A stretch of 64,000 nt of DNA, from NCBI RefSeq assembly GCF_004358345.1, contig NZ_CP037952.1, positions 2,480,001 through 2,544,000 of the forward strand, written 5' to 3'. Below, piece after piece: positions 9,756-19,665 of this stretch (its first letter is position 1; every line of letters begins with the position of its first letter). A program made the translations under genes and the position numbers. The notes under the pieces are model-generated. The model worked only from the letters and a program-made list of their open reading frames with translations, was not told the DNA's origin and did not search any database. The DNA is from Parashewanella spongiae (GTDB lineage: Bacteria > Pseudomonadota > Gammaproteobacteria > Enterobacterales > Shewanellaceae).

Positions 9756-10299
9756 AACGATGATTAATAATTAATGGACGACTATATTACCGAGCTTTAA
9801 GCATTTCTCAAGCGCTAAAATCAGTAAATTGAGCGGTTTTCAGTGTTAAACCTAAAAACATCAGTTGAACGCTGAGTATACGAGTAACTGTTTGAGCAAT
9901 ACGATGATTTTATTATCATGTTTTTCACCCAATGAATGAAATGCTCTACGCTCACAAGCTTGCTAAAATGACTGCTATCTGCGTTGTAACTTTTGCAAGT
10001 AGAATAACTACTTGCTGCAAGCTAGGCCTTACTATCAGCCATTTTTTCTACGCTTGAGAACGCAGTCAACTATGTTTCTAGGTTAAAGAATGAGATTGAG
10101 AGTCGAAAACAGGGAACATGATGTTTGACGTTAGGGTCTGTTGATTTTCGTGATTGTTTTTGCAGCGATAAATTGGTTATTTTATGCAAGGCAGAGTTTG
10201 TGAGGTTTGGTTATTCCAAATAAGAAAACGATAACCCTGCAGAAATGGCTAATAAATGCTCAAATAGCGCAAAATTTAATTCTGAATGATCAACAGACC
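9756..10299. other. Intergenic region occupied by two MITE-like elements
   Basis: The gap between asnS and nudL has no gene. It contains one element of 232 bp (9851-10082) and one of 167 bp (10134-10300), listed separately. The ~95 bases next to asnS presumably carry its promoter. Confidence 0.7.
9851..10082. mobile_element. MITE family A, copy 1 (232 bp)
   Basis: This element starts CCTAAAAACATCAGTTGA and ends with a diverged inverse of that sequence. It is flanked on both sides by the direct repeat TTAAA. It has no coding capacity. A second copy, about 90% identical by eye, lies at 32411-32643. Terminal inverted repeats, TTAAA target duplication, small size and multiple copies together define a non-autonomous transposable element; the mobilising transposase is not identifiable here. 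Confidence 0.85.
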
Positions 10300-10300
10300 C
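10134..10300. mobile_element. MITE family B, copy 1 (short, 167 bp)
   Basis: Ends are GGGTCTGTTGAT and ATCAACAGACCC, a perfect inverted pair, and TA lies on both sides, as for Tc1/IS630-type insertion. The interior matches the ends of the 294-bp copy at 52623-52916 but lacks about 130 bases of its centre. The right edge touches the nudL stop codon. Confidence 0.8.
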
Positions 10301-10905
10301 TAGTATTCGTTTGTAATCAGGCCAAGTTTTGAACAAAGTACATGAATGATTGAGGCGGTTACTCCCCAAATTATTTTACCGTTAACTTTATAGGCTAATA
10401 CTTCGTAATCAATACCTTTTTGAGAGGTACGTATTGGTTTAATATTATTTATTTTAGCAAAGTCCAAAAGGGGAACTGTAAAGCAATTATCAACCTCATT
10501 AGAGTCAATGTTTAAATTGTGTAGGTTGTTAATAACTCCAACAACAGGATTAATTTTAAAGCCAGTGTATGTGTGTTGGATGGGTAATTTACCGAGTACT
10601 TTAATTCTTTTTTTAACAATCCCGACTTCTTCTTCTGTTTCCCTCAGGGCAGTAGTGATTATATTATTATCTTCTTTTTTTACTTTTCCACCGGGGAAGC
10701 AAATTTGACCAGAGTGATGTTGTAAAAACATAGGACGTTGAGTAAAAAACAAGTGTATTTGACCTTGTAACTCTACTAAGGGAACAAGGACTGCTGATTC
10801 ACGGTATTTTATATTGATTGCGATTTTATCAGGAATGCAAAACCTGTCCGCATTTTTGGGTTGCGGGCTTAAATGAAATAGTCGTTCAAGTGATTCTGCA
10901 TTCAT
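10300..10905 (-). CDS. nudL: Nudix hydrolase, CoA pyrophosphatase (NudL/YeaB type)
   Basis: This 201-residue protein carries the full Nudix box (GGKVKKEDN...ALRETEEEVGI, about residues 70-95) that binds metal and cleaves a diphosphate. Just before it is the CoA-pyrophosphatase signature (FFTQRPMFLQHHSGQICFPGG), so the probable reaction is splitting coenzyme A to phosphopantetheine and 3',5'-ADP. Nine bases separate it from pabB upstream, so they form an operon, as in related bacteria. The stop codon TAG is made by the last base of a MITE end plus its flanking TA, so the C-terminus may have been altered by that insertion. Confidence 0.92.
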   Translation of the reverse strand: MNAESLERLFHLSPQPKNADRFCIPDKIAINIKYRESAVLVPLVELQGQIHLFFTQRPMFLQHHSGQICFPGGKVKKEDNNIITTALRETEEEVGIVKKRIKVLGKLPIQHTYTGFKINPVVGVINNLHNLNIDSNEVDNCFTVPLLDFAKINNIKPIRTSQKGIDYEVLAYKVNGKIIWGVTASIIHVLCSKLGLITNEY

Positions 10906-10914
10906 AAATAATTT

Positions 10915-12318
10915 TTATTGGCTCAAAATGGGTAAAATACGACTCACTTTATCAAAGCTTTCTTGGTACTCTGCTTCAACTTTTGAATCCGCAACAATTC
11001 CACCTCCAGCCCAGCAGTATATTTTATTGGCTTCGGTGACTAAGGTTCTTATTGTGATACTGGTATCCATTTTTCCATCTTGGCTTATATAACCGATTGA
11101 ACCACAATAAATACTTCTTCGGCTTGGCTCAAGCTCTTCGATGATCTGCATAGCACGGATTTTTGGTGCGCCTGTTATCGAACCTCCAGGAAAAGTGGCT
11201 AATAGAATATCTGTGGCGTCTAGCTCAGGTTTTAAACATGCCGTAATTGTGGAAACTAAATGATGAACAGCGGGAAAACTTTCAATATCGAAAAGTTTTG
11301 GTACTATTACGGTTCCTGCTTGAGCTACTTTGCCTAAATCATTACGGAGTAAATCTGTGATCATGAGGTTTTCAGCCCGATCTTTGATAGAGGATTGTAG
11401 CGTTTTAGCCGCTTGAATATCTAAAGCTTGATTGGACTCTCTTGGTAAAGTCCCTTTGATGGGTTTTGTTTGGATATTTTTACCATCAAGTTGGATAAAT
11501 CGTTCTGGTGATATTGAAAGAATAGAATGCTGTTCAAGTTTCATAAAAGCAGAAAAAGGCGCTTTATTTTCGGCTCGAAGCTTTAAGTAAGCGTTCCATT
11601 CACAGCCAAAGTAATCAGCACAGAAACGTTGAGTTAAGTTGATTTGATAACAATCACCACTTTGTAGATAATCTTGGATAGTATTAAATTTTGACGTGTA
11701 ATCATTCTTGGTTATTTGCGTATTCCACGGGGTAGATAAATTGAATTGGCTACGCGGTGCCTGTTGAACGCTTAGCCCTGTATATAAATATTCTAATGTC
11801 TTTTTAAGCGCAGATTCACCTTGGGTATGTACAAGAAACCACTCATTCTGTTCATAACAATAAATAAGTGACCAGTCGTAAAATCCAACATTCATTTCAG
11901 GTAAATTGATATCACGCAAAGAGAGAGGAGAGATCGATTCAATGTGGCGGCCTAAGTCGTAACTGAACGATCCAATTACACCACCTGAAAATGGAAGAGA
12001 AGATTGTTTTTTTTCAGGATAAAGTATATTTAGATACTCTTGTAGAAGAGTAAAGGGTTGTTCAGCTCTGGTTACTTTTGTTTTGCTTTGGCAGCGAAGG
12101 GGGTTTATCGGTGTGTAAGTCGTTAATTGACCATCTGTGCAAAGTGTCGCTATTGGGTCAAAAGCAATAATGTCGTAACTTGCATCAGGGTGATTAGCGT
12201 CAGCCGAGTCGAGTAAAACGGCCCAAGGTTTATTTGCAAAAAATGAAAAAATTTCTGTTGTAGTTAAATTGATATCAATTTTTCTAACTGCAAGTGGATT
12301 TGACATCCCTGTAACCAT
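10915..12318 (-). CDS. pabB: Aminodeoxychorismate synthase component I
   Basis: PabB (467 residues) converts chorismate plus ammonia, supplied by the glutaminase PabA, to 4-amino-4-deoxychorismate in folate synthesis. The chorismate-binding domain is complete: KPIKGTLPR, DLLRNDLGKVAQ, the FPGGSITGAPKIRAMQII block and GGGIVADSKVEAEYQE. Motifs and length fit PabB rather than TrpE, but the two are related. Start at ATG 12318 has an AGG site 8 bases upstream; an ATG four codons later is possible. It leads the pabB-nudL operon and diverges from the fumarase gene. Confidence 0.93.
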   Translation of the reverse strand: MVTGMSNPLAVRKIDINLTTTEIFSFFANKPWAVLLDSADANHPDASYDIIAFDPIATLCTDGQLTTYTPINPLRCQSKTKVTRAEQPFTLLQEYLNILYPEKKQSSLPFSGGVIGSFSYDLGRHIESISPLSLRDINLPEMNVGFYDWSLIYCYEQNEWFLVHTQGESALKKTLEYLYTGLSVQQAPRSQFNLSTPWNTQITKNDYTSKFNTIQDYLQSGDCYQINLTQRFCADYFGCEWNAYLKLRAENKAPFSAFMKLEQHSILSISPERFIQLDGKNIQTKPIKGTLPRESNQALDIQAAKTLQSSIKDRAENLMITDLLRNDLGKVAQAGTVIVPKLFDIESFPAVHHLVSTITACLKPELDATDILLATFPGGSITGAPKIRAMQIIEELEPSRRSIYCGSIGYISQDGKMDTSITIRTLVTEANKIYCWAGGGIVADSKVEAEYQESFDKVSRILPILSQ

Positions 12319-12477
12319 TTTATGAACCTATTTTTTATCGTTTGTATGTACTCGCTAAAATGAAGTTTACAGCGAGATTTTATAGCTGGAACAATTCGAA
12401 AATAGTATCATAAAGAGCAATAGCTAAATCATCTATAATGATAAAAATAATCGAACAGGCATTGGAGCGCAGGTAAA

Positions 12478-14019
12478 ATGACATCAAACCAACAGAATTC
12501 TGTTAACAAAATAATTAAGCAAGCTGATTTTATCGACAGCATTACTGACGCTTTGCAGTATATTTCATATTACCACCCCAAAGACTTTGTTGATGCAATG
12601 GCTGAAGCTTATGACCGTGAGCAAAGTGCTGCTGCGAAGGATGCAATCGCACAAATTCTAATAAATTCGCGTATGTCAGCTGAAGGAAAACGTCCGCTTT
12701 GCCAAGATACGGGAATCGTAACGACGTTTGTCAAAGTTGGTATGGGCGTTCAATGGGACAAGACGGACATGACGATTCAACAAATGGTTGATGAAGGTGT
12801 GCGTCGTGCTTATTTAAATCCTGATAATCCGTTACGTGCATCAATTGTTGCCGATCCTGCGGGAACACGCAAAAACACCAAAGACAATACGCCGTCAGTG
12901 GTGCATATTGAGACAGTAGTTGGAAACCATGTAGATGTTGCCATAGCAGCCAAAGGTGGTGGCTCAGAAAACAAAGCTAAAATGGCGATGTTGAACCCAT
13001 CAGACGATGTGGCCGCGTGGGTAGAGCGTACACTTCCAACAATGGGAGCAGGTTGGTGTCCACCAGGAATGTTGGGCATAGGCATTGGCGGCACAGCCGA
13101 AAAAGCAGCTGTCATGGCAAAAGAAGCACTTATGGAAAGTGTAGATATTCACGATTTGCTGAAAAATGGCGCTGAAACAACAGAAGATAAACTTCGTTTA
13201 GATATTTTCGAACGTTCTAATAACTTAGGTATAGGTGCTCAAGGCTTGGGCGGATTAACAACGGTGCTTGATGTAAAAATCAAAACTGCACCGACTCACG
13301 CAGCTTCTAAACCTGTGGTAATGATCCCAAATTGTGCCGCCACTAGACATGTGCATTTTCATCTAGATGGCACTGGCGCAGCAGATTTAACGCCTCCATC
13401 TCTTTCTGACTGGCCGGAGATTACTCGTGAAGTGGGCAATGATGTCCGTCGAGTTGATTTAAACACCGTGACTCAAACTGAGATTGAAACATGGAAAAGT
13501 GGCGATACCATTCTTTTAAACGGTAAAATGCTCACAGGTCGTGATGCGGCACATAAACGTATCCAAAGCTTAATTGAATCCGGCGAAGGTTTGCCAGAAG
13601 GTGTCGACTTTAAAGGGAAATTTATTTACTACGTTGGGCCGGTTGATCCGGTTGGTAACGAAGTCGTTGGTCCAGCTGGCCCAACAACGGCAACACGTAT
13701 GGATAAATTCACCGATTTGATGCTTGAAAAAACAGGCTTAATGGGGATGATTGGTAAAGCGGAACGCGGCCCAGCTACCGTGGAATCAATTAAAAAACAT
13801 AAAGCAGTGTATTTAATGGCAGTTGGTGGTGCAGCCTATTTAGTTTCCAAAGCTATCAAGAAGTCTCGAGTAGTAGCATTTGAAGACTTAGGTATGGAAG
13901 CCATTTATGAGTTTGATGTTGTGGATATGCCAGTGACAGTTGCTGTTGATTCAAATGGCGTAAATGCCCATGAAACAGGCCCTGCAATTTGGAAAGTTAA
14001 CATTGCTAACGCAAAGTAA
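12478..14019 (+). CDS. Class I (iron-sulfur) fumarate hydratase
   Basis: This 513-residue enzyme interconverts fumarate and malate in the TCA cycle using an oxygen-labile 4Fe-4S cluster. The three cluster cysteines are visible at residues 75 (RPLCQDTG), 194 (GWCPPG) and 286 (IPNCAAT). The N-terminal alpha domain is followed by the beta domain (GKFIYYVGPVDPVG, GPTTATRMDKF). It matches the FumA/FumB type; I leave the symbol open because naming within the family varies. The ribosome site (GGAGCGCAGGTAAA) lies just upstream of the ATG. Followed by a strong terminator, so monocistronic. Confidence 0.95.
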   Translation: MTSNQQNSVNKIIKQADFIDSITDALQYISYYHPKDFVDAMAEAYDREQSAAAKDAIAQILINSRMSAEGKRPLCQDTGIVTTFVKVGMGVQWDKTDMTIQQMVDEGVRRAYLNPDNPLRASIVADPAGTRKNTKDNTPSVVHIETVVGNHVDVAIAAKGGGSENKAKMAMLNPSDDVAAWVERTLPTMGAGWCPPGMLGIGIGGTAEKAAVMAKEALMESVDIHDLLKNGAETTEDKLRLDIFERSNNLGIGAQGLGGLTTVLDVKIKTAPTHAASKPVVMIPNCAATRHVHFHLDGTGAADLTPPSLSDWPEITREVGNDVRRVDLNTVTQTEIETWKSGDTILLNGKMLTGRDAAHKRIQSLIESGEGLPEGVDFKGKFIYYVGPVDPVGNEVVGPAGPTTATRMDKFTDLMLEKTGLMGMIGKAERGPATVESIKKHKAVYLMAVGGAAYLVSKAIKKSRVVAFEDLGMEAIYEFDVVDMPVTVAVDSNGVNAHETGPAIWKVNIANAK

Positions 14020-14039
14020 TCCTTAGAGTTAAATATTAT

Positions 14040-14070
14040 ATCGCTCAAGTAATTGCTTGAGCGATTTTGT
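14040..14070 (+). terminator. Intrinsic terminator after fumarase
   Basis: ATCGCTCAAG and CTTGAGCGAT form a perfect 10-bp stem around a 5-base loop, followed directly by TTTGTTT. It lies 20 bases after the fumarase stop. Confidence 0.9.
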
Positions 14071-14111
14071 TTCGATAAGGTAACCCTTCAAAGTCAATTT
14101 CAAAAAATAAA

Positions 14112-16192
14112 GTGAAAAAGATGATTAAAACAACAATAAAGCACTCAGCACTGACTATTGCGCTTGGACTATCAAGCATTTCGATATTTACTTATGCTGC
14201 AGAAACACAAGCAACTTCTTTTACCGTTCAGCATTTAGTTAATCTAAATAAGCTTCATAGTACAGCTGTTTCCCATGACGGTAAGACCTTAGTTTACGCT
14301 GTAAAAACAGTAGCCGAAGATGGCAGTAAATCATCAGATCTATATCTACTTGAACTTAAAAATCCCAAAGCAAAACCTCTTCAACTTACTAGCGCAAAAG
14401 GTACAGAACACAGTGTACAGTTTGCTGAAGACGACAAGTCAATTTACTTTTTAGCAGCAAGAAATGGCTCAAGCCAGCTTTACAACCTGTCATTAAATGG
14501 TGGTGAAGCTATTCAGATCTCAGATTTAGCATTAGGTATTGATGATTACAAGTTATCTGCAGATACAAAACAAGTGGTTATGAGCATTCGAGTATTCCCA
14601 GAATGTAAAACCTTAACTTGCTCAAAAGATAAGTTTGAAAAAGAAGCTGAGAGAAAATCATCAGGACGTAATTACAAACAGTTGATGGTTCGGCACTGGG
14701 ATACTTGGTTTGATCATGCTCGTAATCACCTATTCGTAGCCTCGATCAATGGCAATAAGCTTTCTAAAACCGTTAATGTAACTCAAGGATTAGATACAGA
14801 AACGCCACCTAAACCGTTTTCAGGCATGGAAGAAGTAACCTTCACACCAGACGGAAAATATATTGTTTACAGTGCAAAAGCCCCGAGTAAAGATCAAGCT
14901 TGGACAACAAACTATGACTTGTGGCAAGTTCCGATAGCTGGTGGCGAAACGATCAACTTAACAGAAGAGAACAAAGCATGGGACTCGCACCCAACATTCT
15001 CAGATAATGGTCGTTACATGGCTTATTTTGCAATGAAAAAGCCAGGGTTTGAAGCGGACCGCAACGGCATTATGCTTCGTGATATGGTGACGGGTCAGAC
15101 TAAAGAAGTCGCACCTTTGTGGGATCGAAGCCCTAGCTCACTTACTTTTGGTAGTGATGCGCAAACACTATATGTTACCGCTCAAGATCTTGGTCAAGTG
15201 AGTATGTTTGAGGTGAACACCCATTTTGGTGATGTTCGTCCAATATATAATTCAGGCTCAAATAGCCTAATTACAGTTGTAGATGGTAAAGCGATATTTG
15301 CTCATAAAAGCTTATCACAACCCAGTGATGTATTTAGCATTAATTTAGACGGTGAAAACCTAACTCAAGTCACGCACGTTAATGAAACTAAGCTGAGTAA
15401 AATTAAATTTGGTGAATACGAGCAATTTACTTTTAAAGGCTGGAACGAAGAAACCGTTTATGGATATTGGATTAAACCTGCTAATTATGAAGCAGGTAAA
15501 AAGTATCCTGTCGCATTTTTAGTACATGGCGGACCACAAGGTTCATTTGGTAATAGTTTTAGTGGTCGTTGGAATGCACAACTATGGGCCGGAGCAGGTT
15601 ACGGTGTTGTAATGGTCGACTTCCATGGCTCAACTGGTTATGGTCAAGCGTTTACTGATTCAATTTCAAAAGATTGGGGTGGCAAGCCACTTGTAGATCT
15701 TAAGAAAGGTTTAGCTGCTGTTGGTCAGCAGCAAGAGTGGCTTGACGTAAATAATGCTTGTGCTTTGGGGGATCCTACGGTGGCTACATGATGAACTGGA
15801 TCGAAGGCAACTGGAGTGATGGATTTAAATGCTTAGTAAATCATGCTGGTTTGTTCGATATGCGTTCTATGTATCACGTAACTGAAGAACTTTGGTTTCC
15901 TGAATACGAATTTGGCGGCCAGTATAAAGACAACAAAGAATTGTATGAAAAGTTTAATCCAGTCAATTATCTTGAAAACTGGAAAACACCAATGTTGGTC
16001 ATTCATGGTGAGAAAGACTTCCGTGTACCTTATGGACAAGGATTAGCCGCCTTTAGCTTTATGCAGCGTAATAATATTCCGTCAGAATTACTGATTTATC
16101 CAGAAGAAAATCACTGGATCCTTAACCCAGATAACCTAGAGCAATGGTACGCTAATGTTCTTGGTTGGATGGAACGCTGGACCAATAAATAA
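14112..16192 (+). pseudogene. Secreted S9 prolyl oligopeptidase-family peptidase, frameshifted
   Basis: A signal peptide (MKKMIKTTIKHSALTIALGL..., cleaved near TYAAETQ) precedes a beta-propeller region and an alpha/beta-hydrolase domain (LVHGGPQGSFGNSF). The frame breaks at the G run 15767-15771: five Gs where six would restore the nucleophile motif GGSYGGY. The remainder continues in the next frame to 16192 with the expected Asp (HGEKDFRVP) and His (ENHWI) of the catalytic triad. As written, translation stops at 15791 before the catalytic serine. Every other part is intact, so this is a very young pseudogene, a phase-variable homopolymer, or a sequencing error. Total length would be about 693 residues, normal for the family. 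Confidence 0.88.
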
Positions 16193-16255
16193 GTTATATT
16201 TCCTTATCATTTACCTGATGTGTGAATTTTATAACTCATTGAAATTGCTTACATC

Positions 16256-16346
16256 GTCATTCCTGCGAAGGCAGGAATCCAGCGTCTTTTCTTTTTTAGA
16301 GCAAAAAGGCACTAGATTCCCGCTTACAACATGCGGGAATGACGGA
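16256..16346. repeat. Paired palindromic (REP-like) sequence
   Basis: GTCATTCCTGCGAAGGCAGG and a second hairpin (ATTCCCGC...GCGGGAAT) ending GAATGACGG form two hairpins in inverted orientation. This GTCATTCC(C/T)GC palindrome is a widespread dispersed repeat type in proteobacterial genomes. It follows the S9 gene and may help end transcription. Confidence 0.75.
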
Positions 16347-16377
16347 CGTTTGAAAGGTTCAGTGGCGTAGTTAGACT

Positions 16378-17155
16378 GCCAACATTCCCTCAAATTTCAT
16401 TGCATCTCTACCAAACTCATGATTGAGATAAGCACCAATGGTTAATCCCAGCATCTTTCTTCCCATTCGACTGGTCAAGTGCCACAAGTCTCGGCAGTTA
16501 ACATGCTCAATATCAAAATATTTAACAAGTTCTCCTATGGGGGGGCAACCCTTCTACATACATTCATTAATAGTTTTACTGCCCATTTAGGACGACTATC
16601 TTTCATATTTTTTCGAAACGGTGTTTGTAAATCAATGTCAGCTTGAAGACAGTCTTCATTGAGTATTGGTCTAATAAGCCCTTTATTACCAATTAAAAGG
16701 CCTTTGATATTATTGATAATTTCTTAAGCGGCATCACGTTCGTCAACATTTTCGGCAGTTAAAGTGAACTCTACTGGAATGCCTCTTTCATCAACAAAGA
16801 TGCCCATGAAAACCGTAGTATCTCATACCCCTAGAGGCACAGTAGCCATAATTTGCATATCCTTTAAAGCTTTTGCTCTTTCTGACACGGGTGAGCTTAC
16901 AAAGCTCAATGGGAAATCCATCAATCAAATGAACATTACAAGTATCGGCTCTGAGTTGATGGCATAAATATTAATGAAATAATTGCTTTACTTTCCAAAG
17001 GTTACTTGTTTTACTTTCCAAAGGTTACTTGCTTGTCTGACAAACTGTGAACGAGCAGGTAAATTGGGAAATAAGGGCAGCCAATATCCCTTGAAATACT
17101 CCCAAATTCCTTTATCTGTATGATGTCCACTCCACTCACCAACAATTTCCATTGT
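16378..17155 (-). pseudogene. Degraded IS982-family transposase
   Basis: Minus-strand fragments in several frames read, in order, GEWSGHHTDKGIWEYFKGYW, CNVHLIDGFPIELCKLTR, YANYGYCASRGMRYYGFHGH, FVDERGIPVEFTLTAENVDE, IDLQTPFRKNMKDSRPKWAV and DLWHLTSRMGRKMLGLT. This order and these motifs fit an IS982-type DDE transposase. There is an internal stop, several frameshifts and a 22-bp tandem duplication at about 16986-17030. No intact reading frame remains. It forms the left edge of the accessory island. Confidence 0.75.
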
Positions 17156-17242
17156 AATTACTTCGTGAGTTTACGGAAGCATAGTGCAACTTTAACCCAA
17201 TAATTTGATGTAATGATGGCAGATTAATTATCGGAGCCCATC

Positions 17243-17614
17243 ATGCCAAATATAGAGCCATTAACTCGCGTCGCCACAGTCTTCGCCCATTGGCGCATAA
17301 ATAAGCCGAGTCGCGGAACTAAAATACCAAACACTCTCCGCGAGCAAGCCATTTCATTGCTAGAGCATTACTCATCATCACAAATTTGCACCGCTTTACG
17401 TATCAGTGGCTCTCAATTTAAACAATGGTGCCAGGTATCAAACTCGGCAGAGTCCATTACAGACTTCATTGAATTACCCAACTTACCTGAGGTCATCAAG
17501 CCCAATTCCCCAGTAAAACTTGAGCTGAATCTATCTAATGGCGACAATATTCATATACAAGGTGTGGTGGATGTTCACTTTATTTGCGCCCTTATCGGGG
17601 CAATGAAATCATGA
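17243..17614 (+). CDS. tnpA: IS66-family accessory protein TnpA, copy 1
   Basis: A 123-residue protein with a helix-turn-helix (EQAISLLEHYSSSQICTALR...FKQWCQ) is the first gene of the usual IS66 trio. It overlaps tnpB by 31 bases. Required with TnpB for IS66 transposition, probably in DNA binding. The IS66 left end (GTGAGTTTACGG) is at 17165. Confidence 0.88.
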   Translation: MPNIEPLTRVATVFAHWRINKPSRGTKIPNTLREQAISLLEHYSSSQICTALRISGSQFKQWCQVSNSAESITDFIELPNLPEVIKPNSPVKLELNLSNGDNIHIQGVVDVHFICALIGAMKS

Positions 17615-17943
17615 TCTATTTAACTTCCAACAGTCGTATCTTCATTGCGACTCAGCCTGCTGATTTTCGCTGTAGTATCGATGGACTGGCGGCCGTGTGC
17701 CAACAGCGCTTGTCGAGTAATCCGCGTTCAGGCTCGATATTCGTCTTCATTAATCGCAACAAAACCATGATACGAGCCCTCACTTATGAGCATAATGGCT
17801 TTTGGCTGATGACCAAACGGTTATCAAAAGGAAAATTTCATGGATGGCCACGTCATCATGGCGTTATGCAACCGATGGCTGCGGCACAATTACGGCAATT
17901 ACTGAGTGGTGAACCTTATTTATCTTCAAGTCGATTGAAATAA
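17584..17943 (+). CDS. tnpB: IS66-family TnpB (Orf2), copy 1
   Basis: 119 residues with the TnpB signature (DFRCSIDGLAAVCQQRL, SIFVFINRNKTMIRALTYEHNGFWLMTKRLSKG split over the protein). This small conserved protein is needed for IS66 movement; its exact role is unclear. Its start lies inside tnpA, implying coupling. Confidence 0.92.
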   Translation: MRPYRGNEIMIYLTSNSRIFIATQPADFRCSIDGLAAVCQQRLSSNPRSGSIFVFINRNKTMIRALTYEHNGFWLMTKRLSKGKFHGWPRHHGVMQPMAAAQLRQLLSGEPYLSSSRLK

Positions 17944-18033
17944 ATCGCACTTACCGGTTGATTATTTTATTTATCGGATCATACTGCCCGCCGAATTCAT
18001 TTTTCCTATTCGCCTAAGCTGGACTGTCCTTTA

Positions 18034-19641
18034 ATGAGTAAACCGTTTACTGATATCGACCACAACGCGCTGGAAGCACTGATAGTTCGTGTTACTGAAG
18101 CCAAAGAGCATGAATTAGCACTGTCTCCAGAAGATTGTCAGTTGTTACTTGATGCCTTAGTGACGTTATCGACGATGCAGCAACGATTAACCAATCACGA
18201 TGTCACCGTGCACAAATTGCGTAAGTTACTTGGCATTGAAAAGTCTTCAGAAGCCTTGTCTCGTGTCAGTAAAAGCAATAAAGGAAGCGGTAAACACACT
18301 GCGGGTAAAAATCGTAAACCCAAAGAGAGCGATGAAGATTTCACTCCCGCTAAGCCAGTTGTGATAGTGCATCAGAGTACAGATGTGAAAAAAGGTGATA
18401 ACTGCCTAGAGTGCCACATGGGTAAAATGTACAAAACCGACCCAGGCAGTTTACTGCGTATCACAGGGCAAAGTCCGTTTAAGCCAGAGCAGCATGTCAT
18501 GGAGCGCTTTCGCTGTAATGCTTGTGGCGCTTACGCTACCGCCGCTTTGCCAGTTGAAGTGTTAGCCGACGGGAGCGAGCAACAAAAATACGGCTACTCA
18601 GCTCGGTCATTAATGGCCATACACAAGTATTTTGCCGGGTTGCCGTTTTATCGCCAAGGGAGCATTCAAAAGCTGCTTGGTGTCAAAATCACTGCGTCTA
18701 CTGTGTTTGACCAAGTTGAATATGTGGCCAATGATATTTACCCTGTTTATCAAATGTTGGTTAACCTCGCGGCCGATGCGAAGCATTATTATCTCGATGA
18801 CACGACTCACCGAATTTTGGATGCTACGCCAATAGAAAAACCGGTGCGTAACAGTGACAAGACACAAATGCGCAGCGGCGTGTACACATCAGGTGTTATT
18901 GCGACCACTCAAGCCAATGATAGTATCGTGTTGTTTGAAACTAATATTGGTCATGCTGGCGAATTCATCGATAGCCTGTTGCACAAACGCGGTACTCATC
19001 AATCTAGGCCGATAATGATGAGTGACGCTCTGGTCAGTAATCGCCCTACGGTAAGAGAATGTCTGCTGTCATTGTGTAACAGTCATGCCAGACGACAATT
19101 TGTTGATGTCATTAACCATTTCCCCGATGAAGTCGAGCACGTACTGACACGTTATGGTGAAATTTGGGCTTACGAGCAGCACACTAAAGAGCAAAAGTTT
19201 ACGGCAACAGAAAGGCTGAGTTACCATCAGCAACATTCGTTGCCTGTAATGAAAACCATCAAGCAGTGGTGTACAACACACCTTAACGATGAAACAGTTG
19301 AAGAGAATAGTGGTTTAGGTAAGGCGATGCGATATTTTGTCAAACACTATGTTGGCTTGAGCTATTTTTGCCACTACGAAGGTGTATACATCGATAATAA
19401 CCGTATCGAAGCCATGTTAAAAATCATCGTTCGTGACCGAAAAAATGCGATGTTCCATAAGACGTTACTTGGCGCTACGATTGGTGATGTCATCACGTCA
19501 ATGATTGCAACAGCAAGTGAAGCTGGCATCAATGTGTTTGAGTATTTCACATTTTTACAGAGAGAGAAGGATAAAGTGAAAACCAACCCTGAAGAATACC
19601 TACCGTGGAATTATCGAGAAACAGTCGGCACTGAAAAATAA
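18034..19641 (+). CDS. tnpC: IS66-family transposase TnpC, copy 1
   Basis: The 535-residue DDE transposase. It has an N-terminal leucine-rich helix, a basic linker, a Cys4 zinc-finger-like pair (NCLECH and FRCNACG, about residues 128-165) and the catalytic region (YYLDDTTH, then MMSDAL, then YIDNNRIEAMLKIIVRDRKN). Intact, but the IS66 right inverted repeat expected downstream is missing, so this copy alone is probably immobile. Confidence 0.93.
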   Translation: MSKPFTDIDHNALEALIVRVTEAKEHELALSPEDCQLLLDALVTLSTMQQRLTNHDVTVHKLRKLLGIEKSSEALSRVSKSNKGSGKHTAGKNRKPKESDEDFTPAKPVVIVHQSTDVKKGDNCLECHMGKMYKTDPGSLLRITGQSPFKPEQHVMERFRCNACGAYATAALPVEVLADGSEQQKYGYSARSLMAIHKYFAGLPFYRQGSIQKLLGVKITASTVFDQVEYVANDIYPVYQMLVNLAADAKHYYLDDTTHRILDATPIEKPVRNSDKTQMRSGVYTSGVIATTQANDSIVLFETNIGHAGEFIDSLLHKRGTHQSRPIMMSDALVSNRPTVRECLLSLCNSHARRQFVDVINHFPDEVEHVLTRYGEIWAYEQHTKEQKFTATERLSYHQQHSLPVMKTIKQWCTTHLNDETVEENSGLGKAMRYFVKHYVGLSYFCHYEGVYIDNNRIEAMLKIIVRDRKNAMFHKTLLGATIGDVITSMIATASEAGINVFEYFTFLQREKDKVKTNPEEYLPWNYRETVGTEK

Positions 19642-19665
19642 TACAGCTGTAAGAAATGGACTTGG

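Noticed and set aside
16256..16346. Transposon inverted ends
   Set aside because: The GTCATTCC palindromes match a common dispersed repeat type and enclose only ~40 bases, with no target duplication.
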